Shown in pieces: positions 1-12,057 of a stretch of DNA of 64,000 nucleotides. The position numbers and the translations under genes are program-made. How positions within the stretch are numbered: the stretch's first letter is position 1; every line of letters starts with the position of its first letter. The notes under the pieces were generated by a model. The model was not told where the DNA came from and searched no databases. It was given only the letters and a program-made list of their open reading frames with translations. The DNA is from Haemophilus influenzae (GTDB lineage: Bacteria; Pseudomonadota; Gammaproteobacteria; Enterobacterales; Pasteurellaceae). The stretch covers positions 1,736,001 through 1,800,000 of the forward strand of contig NZ_LS483411.1 of NCBI RefSeq assembly GCF_900475755.1. The letters are read 5' to 3'.

Positions 1-195
1 TTCAAAGGCGGTGAATTATTCTATTTCGCAGGTATTGATGAAGCGCGCTTTAAACGCCCGGTGTTACCTGGAGATCAAATGGAATTAAACGTTCAAGTGA
101 TTAAAGAACGCCGTGGTATCACTTCATTTACTGGCGTTGCCACCGTAAACGGCGAAATCGCTTGTGAAGCAAAACTAATGTGCGCTCGTCGTTAA
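1..195 (+). CDS. fabZ: 3-hydroxyacyl-ACP dehydratase FabZ, C-terminal part
   Basis: The window opens inside this gene; 64 C-terminal residues remain, starting [20 protein letters not shown] and ending CARR before the TAA stop. The residues include the [17 protein letters not shown] segment typical of the FabZ hot-dog fold. FabZ dehydrates 3-hydroxyacyl-ACP in fatty acid synthesis. It lies 13 bases upstream of lpxA, the classic fabZ-lpxA-lpxB arrangement that couples fatty acid and lipid A synthesis. The identification rests on the fragment and its neighbours; the catalytic residues are outside the window. Confidence 0.93.
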   Translation, partial: FKGGELFYFAGIDEARFKRPVLPGDQMELNVQVIKERRGITSFTGVATVNGEIACEAKLMCARR

Positions 196-208
196 TTAAG
201 GGGTAAAT

Positions 209-997
209 ATGATCCACCCAAGTGCAAAAATTCATCCAACTGCCCTCGTTGAAGAAGGTGCGGTAATTGGCGAAGATGTTTTTATTGGACCTTTCTGTAT
301 TATTGAAGGCAGTGTTGAAATTAAAGCTCGCACTGTATTGAAATCTCACGTTGTGGTACGTGGAGATACCGTGATTGGCGAAGATAACGAAATTTATCAA
401 TTCACTAGTATTGGCGAAGTAAACCAAGATTTGAAATATAAAGGCGAAGCTACAAAAACCATTATTGGTAATAGCAACCGAATTCGTGAACACGTGACAA
501 TTCATCGTGGCACGATTCAAGGCTGTGGCGTAACCTCTATTGGCAATAACAATTTATTAATGGTTAATGTTCACGTTGCACACGATTGCCAAATTAAAAA
601 TAACTGTATTCTGGCAAACAATGCAACGCTTGCAGGTCACGTAGAATTAGATGATTTCGTGATTGTTGGCGGTATGTCAGCGATTCATCAATTTGTGATT
701 GTTGGTGCACACGTTATGTTAGGCGGTGGTTCTATGGTAAGCCAAGATGTACCGCCTTATGTTATGGCGCAAGGCAACCACGCCCGTCCATTTGGCGTAA
801 ACTTAGAGGGTTTGAAACGTCGTGGTTTTGATAAACCAACCATGCACACAATCCGTAACATTTATAAAATGCTCTATCGTGGCGGTAAAACACTTGAAGA
901 AGTGTTACCAGAAATTGAGCAAATTGCGGAAACCGATTCAGCGATCAGTTTTTTTGTTGAATTTTTCAAACGTTCAACTCGCGGAATTATTCGTTAA
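209..997 (+). CDS. lpxA: UDP-N-acetylglucosamine O-acyltransferase LpxA
   Basis: Cytoplasmic enzyme for the first step of lipid A synthesis: it moves 3-hydroxyacyl from ACP to the 3-OH of UDP-GlcNAc. The 262 residues are the normal LpxA length. The N-terminal two thirds is a left-handed beta-helix with hexapeptide repeats (many I/V-G-x-x-x-x units from about residue 10 to 185). The segment with [12 protein letters not shown] around residue 122 contains the catalytic histidine region of the family. The C-terminal part is helical. ATG follows an AAGGGG ribosome site and sits 13 bases after fabZ. Confidence 0.97.
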   Translation: MIHPSAKIHPTALVEEGAVIGEDVFIGPFCIIEGSVEIKARTVLKSHVVVRGDTVIGEDNEIYQFTSIGEVNQDLKYKGEATKTIIGNSNRIREHVTIHRGTIQGCGVTSIGNNNLLMVNVHVAHDCQIKNNCILANNATLAGHVELDDFVIVGGMSAIHQFVIVGAHVMLGGGSMVSQDVPPYVMAQGNHARPFGVNLEGLKRRGFDKPTMHTIRNIYKMLYRGGKTLEEVLPEIEQIAETDSAISFFVEFFKRSTRGIIR

Positions 998-1015
998 TAA
1001 AACTTCTTCATTTTC

Positions 1016-1050
1016 AACCGCACTTTGCACACCAAAGTGCGGTTATTTTT
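1016..1050. terminator. Inverted DNA uptake sequences forming a hairpin between lpxA and lpxB
   Basis: AACCGCACTTTG (1016-1027) and CAAAGTGCGGTT (1033-1044) pair perfectly around a five-base loop, followed by ATTTTT. Both arms are Haemophilus uptake sequences. Such inverted pairs commonly act as terminators in this genus. Here it lies only 19 bases before the lpxB start, so it may reduce rather than end read-through into lpxB. Confidence 0.8.
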
Positions 1051-1063
1051 TAGGATAAATTTG

Positions 1064-2236
1064 ATGAACAAAACAAATCCAACCATTGCTCTTGTTGCAG
1101 GAGAAGTATCTGGTGATATTCTCGGTGCTGGTTTAATTCGCCAGCTCAAAGCACATTATCCTAATGCGCGCTTTATTGGTATTGCAGGCACAAGAATGTT
1201 GGCTGAAGGCTGTAAAACGCTCGTCGATATGGAAGAGCTTTCAGTCATGGGATTGGCTGAAATATTAAAACATCTTCCTCGTTTGCTGAAAATTCGTAAA
1301 AATGTCATTCAAACTATGTTGCAAGAAAAACCTGATGTTTACATCGGCATTGATGCGCCTGATTTTAATTTGGATGTAGAACTCAAGCTCAAAGCTAACG
1401 GAATTAAAACCATTCATTACGTGAGCCCCTCTGTATGGGCATGGCGTCAAAATCGTATCCATAAAATTGCCAAAGCGACCCATCAAGTTCTTGCCTTTTT
1501 GCCTTTTGAGAAAGCCTTTTACGATAAATTTAATGTCCCTTGCCGTTTTATTGGACACACAATGGCAGATGCTATTCCGCTCAAACCAAACCGTGCCGAA
1601 GCCTGCCAAATGCTACAGATTGATCCCGCACAACGCTATTTAGCTATCCTAGTTGGAAGTCGTGGTTCAGAAGTGGAATTTCTGGCTGAGCCTTTCTTGA
1701 AAACCGCTTTATTATTAAAAGAACAATTCCCAGATTTGCAATTGCTCGTTCCTTTGGTAAACGAAAAACGACGAATTCAATTTGAATCCATTAAAGCTAA
1801 AATTGCGCCAAATCTAGACCTGCATTTAATTGACGGCAATGCACGACAAGCAATGATCGCCGCTGATGCAACACTGCTTGCTTCAGGAACAGCAGCGCTT
1901 GAAGCAATGCTTTGTAAATCCCCAATGGTGGTAGGCTATCGAATGAAACCACTGACCTATTTCTTAGCAAAACGTTTAGTGAAAACTGATTATATTTCTT
2001 TACCAAACTTGCTTGCGAATGAAATGCTCGTGCCTGAAATGATTCAAGAAGAATGCACGCCAGAATTGCTCGCTGAAAAACTATCTGCTTATCTTTCTGA
2101 TGATGAAAGTGCGGTAAAAAATCGCCTTGTTTTAATTCAGCACTTCACGGATTTACACCAAAAAATTCAATGCAATGCCGATAAGCAAGCGGCTCAAGCG
2201 GTCATTGATTTATTAGAAGGAAAAGAAAATGTTTGA
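1064..2236 (+). CDS. lpxB: Lipid-A-disaccharide synthase LpxB
   Basis: Joins UDP-2,3-diacylglucosamine and 2,3-diacylglucosamine 1-phosphate to form the beta-1,6 disaccharide of lipid A, at the inner membrane. 390 residues, the usual GT19 length, starting [20 protein letters not shown]; the GEvSGDilG motif near residue 14 is the LpxB signature. The ATG at 1064 is preferred over an in-frame ATG at 1025, because the latter would put the uptake-sequence hairpin inside the gene and the family starts near VAGE. The end overlaps rnhB by eight bases. Confidence 0.96.
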   Translation: MNKTNPTIALVAGEVSGDILGAGLIRQLKAHYPNARFIGIAGTRMLAEGCKTLVDMEELSVMGLAEILKHLPRLLKIRKNVIQTMLQEKPDVYIGIDAPDFNLDVELKLKANGIKTIHYVSPSVWAWRQNRIHKIAKATHQVLAFLPFEKAFYDKFNVPCRFIGHTMADAIPLKPNRAEACQMLQIDPAQRYLAILVGSRGSEVEFLAEPFLKTALLLKEQFPDLQLLVPLVNEKRRIQFESIKAKIAPNLDLHLIDGNARQAMIAADATLLASGTAALEAMLCKSPMVVGYRMKPLTYFLAKRLVKTDYISLPNLLANEMLVPEMIQEECTPELLAEKLSAYLSDDESAVKNRLVLIQHFTDLHQKIQCNADKQAAQAVIDLLEGKENV

Positions 2237-2822
2237 ATATCCACAAGGCTATGAATTGATCGCTGGCGTTGATGAAGTTGGGCGAGGCCCTTTAGTTGGG
2301 GCGGTTGTCACGGCTGCCGTTATTTTGGATCCGAATAATCCAATTGAAGGACTCGCTGATTCTAAAAAACTTTCTGAGAAAAAACGTTTAGCCCTTGCTG
2401 AAGAAATCAAAGAAAAAGCCCTTGCTTGGGCATTAGGACGAGCTGAAGCTAACGAAATTGACGAGATAAATATCCTGCAAGCCTCCTTGCTGGCAATGAC
2501 TCGAGCAATAAAATCTTTAAAAATTCAACCGCACTTTGTGTTGGTTGATGGCAATAAGATCCCAAAAGATTTAGCTATTCCAGCGCAAGCCGTCGTAAAA
2601 GGCGATAGTATTGTGGCTGAAATCAGTGCAGCCTCTATTTTGGCGAAAGTGGCACGAGACCAAGAAATGGAAGAATTAGACAAGCAATATCCAGAATACG
2701 CTTTTGCCAAGCATAAAGGCTATCCGACCAAATTACATTTGGAAAAATTAGCTGAACTTGGCGCGTTACCGCAACATCGTCGTAGCTTTGCCCCAGTGAA
2801 AAAAGCACTAGAACAGTTTTAG
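2229..2822 (+). CDS. rnhB: Ribonuclease HII
   Basis: Removes ribonucleotides from DNA and RNA-DNA hybrids. 197 residues, normal for the family. The N-terminal [17 protein letters not shown] carries the acidic DE catalytic pair and the GRG(P) motif; a further conserved acidic site lies at VLVDGNKIP and another in the [12 protein letters not shown] segment. The start overlaps lpxB by eight bases, so translation is probably coupled. An internal uptake sequence lies near 2529. Confidence 0.96.
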   Translation: MFEYPQGYELIAGVDEVGRGPLVGAVVTAAVILDPNNPIEGLADSKKLSEKKRLALAEEIKEKALAWALGRAEANEIDEINILQASLLAMTRAIKSLKIQPHFVLVDGNKIPKDLAIPAQAVVKGDSIVAEISAASILAKVARDQEMEELDKQYPEYAFAKHKGYPTKLHLEKLAELGALPQHRRSFAPVKKALEQF

Positions 2823-3023
2823 AGGTTTAACAAAGGCTGTGTTTTAATACTGTGTTGATGCTTCACTAAAATTTGATACAGATAAACAAAATTTTTTGAC
2901 TTCTGTGAGTCAAAGAAAACAGGTTAAGAGAGTAATTAAACCTGTACGGTCGATAAATATACCTAAACACTCTGCTATTCCTTTGTAATAGCACATTAAA
3001 ATAACTTATGAGGATTGATAACG
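2823..3023. other. Intergenic region upstream of mod with inverted repeats
   Basis: About 200 bases with no gene. It holds an ACAGGTT/AACCTGT inverted repeat (about 2918-2946) and GCTATT/AATAGC (2974-2979, 2987-2992) just before mod. I see no strong sigma70 promoter or T-run terminator, although the mod promoter is likely to be here. Confidence 0.4.
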
Positions 3024-5095
<2,072 letters not shown>

Positions 5096-5106
<11 letters not shown>

Positions 5107-7882
5107 TAAAACGTTGTTTGAAGTAATTGAAAACCGCAAAGCTGTGTATTTGGAAGACGGAGATGATGAAAAATACAGGCTGCCTGAATTTGTTTCAAAT
5201 AATTTGAAATATCCGTTTTTTGAATGGCAAAAATCGGCTTTAGAAAACTTTGTGATTTTTGACCGCACTTCAAAATTAAAGGATTTTCCCGATATCAAAA
5301 ACCGCCCTACCCATTTGCTATTTAATATGGCAACAGGTGCAGGCAAAACGATGATGATGGCGGCATTGATTTTGTATTATTTTGAAAAAGGGTATCGGCA
5401 TTTTCTGTTTTTTGTGAATCAAAACAATATCGTGGATAAAACGGAAAATAATTTTATTGACCCAACGCACGCGAAATTTTTATTTCAGCCAAAAATTTTG
5501 CAGGGCGATAAGGTTATTCCTATTCGCAAAGTGGAAACGTTTAGCCTACATTCAGACGGCATTGAAATTAAATTTACCAGCATTCAAAAACTGCATAACG
5601 ATATCCACGCTGTACGAGAAAACCAAATCACATTGGCGGATTTGCACGAATTGAATCTTGTGATGCTGGGCGATGAAGCACACCATTTAAACGCTCAAAC
5701 CAAAAGCAAAAAACAAGGCGAATTAGAGTTAGAAAAGGAAATTAACGGAACTAGCGATGCCGAAATTGAACGCAAAGGCTGGGAACACACAGTTTTGGAA
5801 TTATTACTCAATAAAAAGGGTAATCCTAGCCAAAATGTGCTGTTGGAATTTACTGCCACGCTGCCTGAAAATGCTGACGTGCAACAAAAATACGCTGATA
5901 AAATCATCACAAAATTTGGGTTAAAAGAATTTTTGCAAAAAGGTTATACCAAAGAAATCAATTTGGTATCCAGTACACTGGACAAAAAAGAGCGAGTATT
6001 GCACGCTTTATTGTTTGCCTGGTATCGCCATCAAATCGCATTGAAATATGGCATTGCCAATTTCAAGCCTGTGATGTTGTTTAGAAATAAGACGATTGAT
6101 GAATCAAAAGCGGATTATTTGGCATTTTTAAATTGGGTAGAAAATGTGCAAGCGGATGATTTTTCGTTTTTAACGACATTTTCAACAAGCCTGAACGATA
6201 GCGATAACGCCAACGAACAAGGCAAAACCCGCACCGAACAAGCCTTAAAATTTATGCGGGAAAATGGCTTTGAGTTTGCACATTTAGCAAATTGGGTAAA
6301 ACAAAATTATCAAAAACATAATGTGATTATTACCAACTCCAAAACCAACAAAACCAAAAAAGAAAAAACCGACAGTGAAACGGAAAAATTGCTAAATAAT
6401 TTGGAAGCGGCTGATAATCCGATCCGCGCTATTTTTACGGTGGACAGATTAACTGAAGGTTGGGACGTTCTGAATTTGTTTGATATTGTGCGTTTATATG
6501 AAGGGCAAAACGGCGGCGGTTCAAATAAAAAATCGGGCAAAACGGCTGCCGCTACCGTATCGGAAAAGCAGTTAATTGGTCGTGGCGTGCGTTATTTTCC
6601 ATTTTCGTTTGAAGATAAACAGCCGAATAAACGCAAATTTGACAACGATATGCAACACGAATTGCGTATTTTGGAAGAATTGTTTTATTACACGCACGAT
6701 GAGCAATCCCGCTATATTTCAGAATTAAAAGCAGAACTTCGCAAAGATGGCTTTATTCCCGAAAACGATAAAGATAAAGTTTTAACCACATTCAAACTAA
6801 AATCTGAATTTGCAGATAATGAAAATTTTAAAAACTTATTGATTTGGGCGAATAAAAAAATCCCCAATCCCAATGCCAAAGCCAATAATGCAGACAGCCT
6901 AAAAGCCAATCCGCCACCGCAACCGCTTCCATTCCCAGTTCACGGCAAATTGTTGCAGGAAACGCAATTTACAGCCGATGAAAATGATGAAATAGCCTTG
7001 CAACTTGGCACACAAAATAATTTTCCTCGAACCATAAAAATGAGTGAAATGGAGCGACACATTTTCAATAAAGCCTTGCATATCAAAGGAAAAAATAGTC
7101 AATCTTTATTCCATTTCGATCGCTTGCAAAGCAAACTCAACATTCAAAATCGCAATGAATTGCAAAATAACTTGTTAAAAGATTGGCAAATTGAATTTTT
7201 GGGATTGGGGCAAGATAAACAGATTAGCCCAGATGACAAACTTGCAGGCTGCCTGAAAATCTTGGAAAAGGTTGAAAAACATCTCAATGAAAGTGATAAG
7301 CCATTTATCGGTACAAAAGAATTTACGCCTAAAAAATTATGGGAAATTTTTGGCACACCAAAACAAAAATGGGTCAAAAAAGATGATGTAAAAACTGCCA
7401 TTGCCACGCAAAATGATTGGTATGTGATGGATAATTTTGCTGGAACGAGTTTGGAAGAAGCGTTAATTCAATTTATTTCAGAGCGTTTGGGCGATTTGAA
7501 GTCTAAATATGATGTTCATTTAATCCGTAATGAAGAAGTGTTTAAATTGAATAACTTTGCTGATGGTGAAGGATTTATGCCGGACTTTATTTTATTGCTG
7601 AAAGACAAACAAAAATCTTCTTCCAATGGTGTAAACGACTTTTTGCATTACCAAATTTTCATTGAACCCAAAGGTGAGCATTTAGTGGAGACGGATATGT
7701 GGAAAAAAGAATTTTTAGAAGCCATCACAGCAGAATATGGCAAGGATAAGATTCTGCAAAAAGATACACCGCATTATCGTTTGATCGGTTTGCCGTTTTT
7801 TACTGACAATGAGAAAAATCCAAAAGAATATGAACAATTTACGAAGTCATTCCCTTTAGGGGAGGCATCGCTTGAAAAATAG
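5096..7882 (+). CDS. res: Type III restriction endonuclease subunit Res
   Basis: ATP-dependent translocase/nuclease partner of Mod. 928 residues. Helicase core: Walker A in MATGAGKTMMMAAL (about residue 78), DEAH box in GDEAHH (about 192), later superfamily 2 motifs at DRLTEGWDVLN and LIGRGVRYFPF. The C terminus has a PD-(D/E)xK type nuclease pattern, with GFMPDFILLL followed by IEPKGEH near residue 860. It looks intact. It overlaps mod by 11 bases, so when mod terminates early at the repeats, coupled translation of res may also drop. In the reference strain this region is known to be variable. Confidence 0.94.
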
Positions 7883-7919
7883 AGTGGTGTATTATTAAAA
7901 CACAACCTTAACAAAACAA

Positions 7920-7945
7920 GGGAGCATTAAAAAAATGCTCCCTTT
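7920..7945. terminator. Bidirectional terminator between res and the AhpD-like gene
   Basis: GGGAGCATT (7920-7928) and AATGCTCCC (7934-7942) form a nine-base-pair stem with an AAAAA loop and a TTT tail. It lies between convergent genes. Confidence 0.85.
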
Positions 7946-7981
7946 CTCTTAATCAACTTAACTTTATGGAATGATGAGTAA

Positions 7982-8323
7982 TTAAGCTTTCTGTACGCTA
8001 TATGCTTCTAATGCACGTAAAGAATAAGTATAAGCTGCACCTGCATTTAATGCGATAGCTGTTGCTAATGCAGCAGCAACTTCAGCTTCGCTTGCGCCAG
8101 CTTTTACCGCTTCTTCTGCGTGTGCACTAATACAGCTTTCACAACGCGTTGTTACAGCAACGGCTAATGCGATAAGTTCACGAGTTTTAGCGTCAAGCAC
8201 ATTGCCCTCTGCAGCTGCCGCGCCTAATGCTTGGTAAGCTTGTAACATTTTAGGGTATTGTTTACCCAATTCACCAAATGATTTTTTAACGTGAGATGTG
8301 TGTTCTTTCCAATCTGTAAACAT
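7982..8323 (-). CDS. AhpD-like/carboxymuconolactone decarboxylase family protein
   Basis: 113 residues of the small all-helical AhpD/CMD fold. The motif CESCISAH (about residue 60) is the redox-active CxxC with following histidine seen in AhpD-type alkylhydroperoxidases rather than in true decarboxylases, so a thiol-based antioxidant role is more likely. Long Ala/Glu-rich helices flank it. Transcribed away from the AraC-type gene, with 111 bases between the starts; that regulator may control it. A good ribosome site (AGGAGA) precedes ATG. Confidence 0.85.
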   Translation of the reverse strand: MFTDWKEHTSHVKKSFGELGKQYPKMLQAYQALGAAAAEGNVLDAKTRELIALAVAVTTRCESCISAHAEEAVKAGASEAEVAAALATAIALNAGAAYTYSLRALEAYSVQKA

Positions 8324-8434
8324 AATGTTCTCCTAAATATATTGAATTAATAACCAACTGGTGTGGCAAATTATAGGCGGATTAGATTATGATACTTGCT
8401 TATTTATCTCAATTTTTATCGCTAACATCTCATT

Positions 8435-9331
8435 ATGGACTATTTAGATAAACTTACCCATTTAGCACAAGTGCGTGGAGAAATTAATATTCGCTGTGAA
8501 TTTCAAGGCGAATGGCAAATATCTCATCAAGAAAAGGATGCAGGAAAAGGCATATTCCATCTTATTGAACAAGGCGAGTGCTGGCTTACACTAAATGAAA
8601 AACAATTTCATTTAAAAGAGGGGGATGTTTTTTTTCTTCCTCAAAATCAACCGCACTCTATGCATTATTCAGCAAATAAAAGAGCGGATATTCCTACAAA
8701 AAAAAGTCATCAAGGATTATTTGAGTTACATCAGATTGGACGAGGTACACCAGATTTAAAAATGTTCTGCGGTAATTTTTATTATCAACAAGATGCACTT
8801 CTTACAGCATCAATGCCTGAATATTTACATATAAATTTATGCGACACGCCAATTCATCCTTTAGTACAGCTTTTTTTACAAGAAGCGCAAAAAAATGATG
8901 CGGGTACGAAATCCGTCGTTGATGCACTTTCAAATGTACTTTTAATTTATATTTTACGCCACGCTATTCAACAAAATTTAATTGAACAAGGCATCTTATT
9001 TGCCTTGCAAGATAAGCGATTAAATACTGCACTGATCGCAATATTACAACAACCTCAAAATGATTGGCATATTGAACAATTAGCTGAACTTGCAACAATG
9101 TCTCGTGCAAACTTTATTCGTATCTTTCAACAACATATTGGTATGTCGCCAGGACGTTTTCTCACGAAAGTGCGGTTACAATCTGCGGCGTTTTTATTAA
9201 AACAATCACAACAATCTGTGCTTGCCATTGCTTTAGAAGTGGGGTATCAATCAGAAGCGCATTTTTGTAAAGTTTTTAAAAATTACTACCAACTTTCTCC
9301 AAGCCAATACAGAAAATCTGTCAGCCTATAA
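8435..9331 (+). CDS. AraC-family transcriptional regulator
   Basis: 298 residues. The N-terminal half is a cupin-like sensor domain (WLTLNEKQFHLKEGDVFFLP is the beta-barrel core). The last 100 residues hold two helix-turn-helix motifs: IEQLAELATMSRANFIRIFQ and VLAIALEVGYQSEAHFCKVF, followed by the usual SPSQYR end. The ligand is unknown. Neighbours (AhpD-like gene divergent, ABC exporter downstream) are the likely targets. This family often autoregulates. Confidence 0.9.
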   Translation: MDYLDKLTHLAQVRGEINIRCEFQGEWQISHQEKDAGKGIFHLIEQGECWLTLNEKQFHLKEGDVFFLPQNQPHSMHYSANKRADIPTKKSHQGLFELHQIGRGTPDLKMFCGNFYYQQDALLTASMPEYLHINLCDTPIHPLVQLFLQEAQKNDAGTKSVVDALSNVLLIYILRHAIQQNLIEQGILFALQDKRLNTALIAILQQPQNDWHIEQLAELATMSRANFIRIFQQHIGMSPGRFLTKVRLQSAAFLLKQSQQSVLAIALEVGYQSEAHFCKVFKNYYQLSPSQYRKSVSL

Positions 9332-9346
9332 GTTGATTTGTTTTTG

Positions 9347-9398
9347 TGCTATAATAATATGCACTTCTAAAAGGCAACCCACGTTGCCTTTTCTTTTT
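9347..9398 (+). promoter_or_regulatory. Extended -10 promoter followed at once by a terminator hairpin
   Basis: TGCTATAAT (9347-9355) is an extended -10 element without a clear -35. About 14 bases on, AAAAGGCAAC (9369-9378) and GTTGCCTTTT (9383-9392) form a perfect ten-base-pair stem with a T-run to 9398, then the ABC gene ribosome site. The hairpin may end the araC-type transcript or attenuate the exporter transcript. Confidence 0.6.
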
Positions 9399-9409
9399 AA
9401 GGAAAAGAT

Positions 9410-11254
9410 ATGTTTAACAAAATTTTTTCGTGGTTTGAAAATCGTTTAAATCCCTATCCAGAAAGCAATCCAACAACACCTAAAAAAGGTTTGTTCCGTT
9501 TTATTTGGTCTAGTATTACAGGAATGAAAGGCTGGATTTTTTTGCTCGCAATTTTAACCGTAGGTACAGGTGTAATGGAAGCTGTATTATTCCAATTTAT
9601 GGGAACGCTTGTAGATTGGTTAGGCACATTTACACCTGAAAAATTATGGCAAGAAAAAGGTCATTTATTAATTGGAATGGCTACCCTATTACTTATTAGT
9701 ATTGTGTGGGGATTTTTAGCTTCCACCGTGCATTTACAAACCTTACAAGGCGTATTTCCAATGCGGTTACGTTGGAATTTCCATCGTTTAATGCTTGGAC
9801 AAAGTTTAAGTTTTTATCAAGACGAATTTGCAGGTAGAGTATCCGCAAAAGTGATGCAAACTGCCCTTGCAGTACGTGACACAGTACTTACACTTGCAGA
9901 TATGTTCGTTTATGTATTGGTATATTTTATTACCTCTGGCGTAGTTCTAGTGGCATTAGATTCTTGGTTCTTATTACCATTCATTACTTGGATTATACTC
10001 TTCGGTTTGATCCTACGAACCCTCATTCCTAAACTATCAAAAACTGCACAACGACAAGCTGATGCTCGTTCTTTAATGACGGGACGTATTACAGATGCTT
10101 ATTCCAATATTGCTACAGTAAAATTATTTTCTCACGGCTCGCGTGAAGCCACTTATGCCAAGCGTTCGATGCAAGATTTTATGGTAACAGTACACGCTCA
10201 AATGCGTTTAGCAACATCACTAGACACGCTCACTTACGCTACAAATATTCTACTTACATTAAGCACCGCAATACTTGGCATTATTTTATGGAAAAATGGT
10301 CAAGTTGGTGTGGGTGCAATAGCAACGGCAACTGCAATGGCATTACGCGTAAACGGGCTTTCTCGTTGGATTATGTGGGAATCAGCCCGATTGTTTGAGA
10401 ATATCGGTACCGTAAACGACGGAATGAATACTTTAACTAAACCTCATACCATTGTAGATAAACCACAAGCATCGCCGTTACAAGTGAAACAAGGGGAAAT
10501 TAAGTTTAACGATATTACCTTTGCTTATGATCCAACAAAACCATTGCTCAATCGATTTAATCTCACTATCAAACCAGGGGAGAAAGTCGGACTGATCGGT
10601 CGTTCTGGCGCAGGAAAATCAACGATCGTGAACTTGTTGCTGCGTTTCTATGAAGCACAACAAGGCGAAATTACCATTGATGGACAAAATGTACTCAATG
10701 TGCAACAAGAAAGCTTACGTCGCCAAATCGGTTTAGTCACTCAAGACACTTCGTTGCTGCATCGTTCTGTACGTGACAATATTATTTATGGTCGCCCGAA
10801 TGCTACTGATGAAGAAATGGTTTTAGCTGCTGAACGAGCGGAAGCCGCTGATTTCATTCCATTCCTCACTGATGCTCAAGGCAGAAAAGGCTATGATGCC
10901 CATGTGGGAGAACGCGGGGTAAAACTTTCTGGTGGTCAGCGTCAGCGTATTGCTATTGCTCGTGTCATGTTAAAAGATGCGCCAATTCTATTGTTAGATG
11001 AAGCCACAAGTGCGCTGGATTCAGAAGTGGAAGTGGCGATACAAGAAAGTCTCGATAAGATGATGGAAAATAAAACTGTGATTGCCATTGCCCATCGTTT
11101 ATCCACCATCGCAGCGATGGATCGCCTGATCGTACTTGATAAAGGACAAATTGTTGAACAAGGTACGCACGCTGAATTACTAGAGCTCAATGGCTTATAT
11201 GCTAAACTTTGGAATCATCAAAGTGGCGGATTTTTAAGCGGAAATGCTGAATAA
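9410..11254 (+). CDS. ABC transporter, fused membrane and ATPase domains
   Basis: 614 residues, inner membrane half-transporter of the exporter type, working as a homodimer. Residues about 35-330 carry membrane spans (for example GWIFLLAILTVGTGVMEAV). The C-terminal ATPase domain has Walker A GRSGAGKST, signature LSGGQRQR and Walker B ILLLDEATSALD followed by the H-loop AHRLST. The substrate cannot be read from sequence; multidrug or lipid export is possible. SD AAGGAAAAG precedes ATG. It ends at an uptake-sequence terminator. Confidence 0.9.
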   Translation: MFNKIFSWFENRLNPYPESNPTTPKKGLFRFIWSSITGMKGWIFLLAILTVGTGVMEAVLFQFMGTLVDWLGTFTPEKLWQEKGHLLIGMATLLLISIVWGFLASTVHLQTLQGVFPMRLRWNFHRLMLGQSLSFYQDEFAGRVSAKVMQTALAVRDTVLTLADMFVYVLVYFITSGVVLVALDSWFLLPFITWIILFGLILRTLIPKLSKTAQRQADARSLMTGRITDAYSNIATVKLFSHGSREATYAKRSMQDFMVTVHAQMRLATSLDTLTYATNILLTLSTAILGIILWKNGQVGVGAIATATAMALRVNGLSRWIMWESARLFENIGTVNDGMNTLTKPHTIVDKPQASPLQVKQGEIKFNDITFAYDPTKPLLNRFNLTIKPGEKVGLIGRSGAGKSTIVNLLLRFYEAQQGEITIDGQNVLNVQQESLRRQIGLVTQDTSLLHRSVRDNIIYGRPNATDEEMVLAAERAEAADFIPFLTDAQGRKGYDAHVGERGVKLSGGQRQRIAIARVMLKDAPILLLDEATSALDSEVEVAIQESLDKMMENKTVIAIAHRLSTIAAMDRLIVLDKGQIVEQGTHAELLELNGLYAKLWNHQSGGFLSGNAE

Positions 11255-11285
11255 TATTGCGTTTATCATATTTAATAGCTAAAGC

Positions 11286-11316
11286 AAAGTGCGGTGAGTT
11301 TTCACCGCACTTTTTG
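11286..11316. terminator. Inverted uptake-sequence terminator
   Basis: AAAGTGCGGTGA (11286-11297) pairs with TCACCGCACTTT (11302-11313), loop GTTT, followed by further T. It serves the ABC gene and the convergent merP-like copy. Confidence 0.9.
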
Positions 11317-11331
11317 CTAGATATTTAACGT

Positions 11332-11610
11332 TTAATTCACGACTTCAGCTGTATATTTCAGCTTGTGAATCGCATCGAATAATTGCTGATTTGTGACTTT
11401 TGGATCTTCCACAACCGTCACTAAACCATCTTTAATAGATGCTTTTGTTGAAATAACGCCATCGATATTACGCAGTTCTTTATTGACTAAGTAAGCACAA
11501 AGCTGGCAATTCATTTCTTTTACTTTTAGCACAATTTGTTTGGTTTCATTCGCATGAGCGAAAGAAATTGCAAACAGCGAAAGCAAAAGTGCGGTACATA
11601 ATTTCTTCAT
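11332..11610 (-). CDS. MerP-like periplasmic metal-binding protein, first copy
   Basis: 92 residues: signal peptide MKKLCTALLLSLFAISFAHA, then a heavy-metal-associated domain with the metal site MNCQLC (M-x-C-x-x-C). It would bind a thiophilic cation such as copper or mercury in the periplasm. It is nearly identical in its first 60 residues to the second copy at 57752-58030 but differs at many C-terminal positions (TNQQLFDAIHKLKYTAEVVN here). Its partner merT is truncated here, so transport through MerT is doubtful in this copy. Confidence 0.85.
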   Translation of the reverse strand: MKKLCTALLLSLFAISFAHANETKQIVLKVKEMNCQLCAYLVNKELRNIDGVISTKASIKDGLVTVVEDPKVTNQQLFDAIHKLKYTAEVVN

Positions 11611-11618
11611 TTTTATTC

Positions 11619-11843
11619 CTAATTAGCTAATTCTAAAATCCAAGGCAAAATTGTTGGATAGGTTAAGAAAAAAATCATCACGATAAATACAATCCAATAT
11701 AAAACGATGAGTTTTTTACGGGAAATATATTTGCTACAAATGATTTTTTTGGAAAACATCAACAGCCAAAATCCATAGGTAAAGGCGCATAATGAAATTA
11801 TGAGCATGGGAATACGCAAATAATCATATTCGCCCAAGCCAAT
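11619..11843 (-). pseudogene. Truncated MerT-like transporter
   Basis: Only about 74 C-terminal residues remain ([18 protein letters not shown] onward), matching residues 47 to the end of the complete copy at 58039-58401. The N terminus with the CC metal-binding pair and first membrane spans is replaced by prophage sequence at 11844. An ATG at 11837 could start a 72-residue membrane fragment but it would lack the metal-binding part. Confidence 0.88.
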
Positions 11844-11921
11844 AAACCTGAGCTGATTAATAAGTTTGCGGACTTATTGGAAGGGTTTGGGGAGTTGTTG
11901 AATAAGGAATTTAAGGCGTGA
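11844..11921 (+). pseudogene. 3' remnant of a phage gene ahead of the large terminase
   Basis: An open frame runs from the merT junction to TGA at 11919-11921, encoding [20 protein letters not shown] and a short tail. Position directly before the gp28-type terminase suggests the gp27/small-terminase-position gene, but the fragment is too short to identify by sequence alone. Confidence 0.5.
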
Positions 11922-11927
11922 TAGTCA

Positions 11928-12041
11928 CCGTGGGTAGGTATACCCACGGCTAATTATAGCCATAGTGGTTCCCCTTTGGGGAACGCTAACCTACCCCATC
12001 GGAGTAGCATTATGCGTAACCCAGGGTATACCTACCCTGGG
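11928..12041. repeat. Three hairpins between prophage remnant and terminase
   Basis: CCGTGGGTA/TACCCACGG (11928-11936, 11941-11949), GTTCCCC/GGGGAAC (11968-11974, 11978-11984) and CCCAGGGTA/TACCCTGGG (12020-12028, 12033-12041) are perfect stems with three- or four-base loops. The first and third share GGGTA/TACCC cores, and CTACCCC lies between. No T-run follows; a regulatory or RNA-processing role is possible. Confidence 0.75.
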
Positions 12042-12057
12042 TAAACAGCGGAGATAT

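Larger units (their letters stand above)
11332..11843. repeat. 512-base duplication of merP and merT 3' part, left copy
   Basis: Aligns without gaps to 57752-58263 in the same orientation. The merT part differs at about eight of 225 bases; merP is nearly identical in its 5' half but clearly diverged in its 3' half. Identity stops abruptly after AAGCCAAT (11836-11843), where phage sequence begins. Confidence 0.9.

Noticed and set aside
128..520. Long minus-strand frames inside lpxA and in many other genes
   Set aside because: They lie within well-supported genes on the other strand and have no recognisable protein features.
11965..12057. N-terminal extension of the terminase
   Set aside because: The frame crosses the hairpin cluster, has no phage-like sequence, and a good start lies at 12058.
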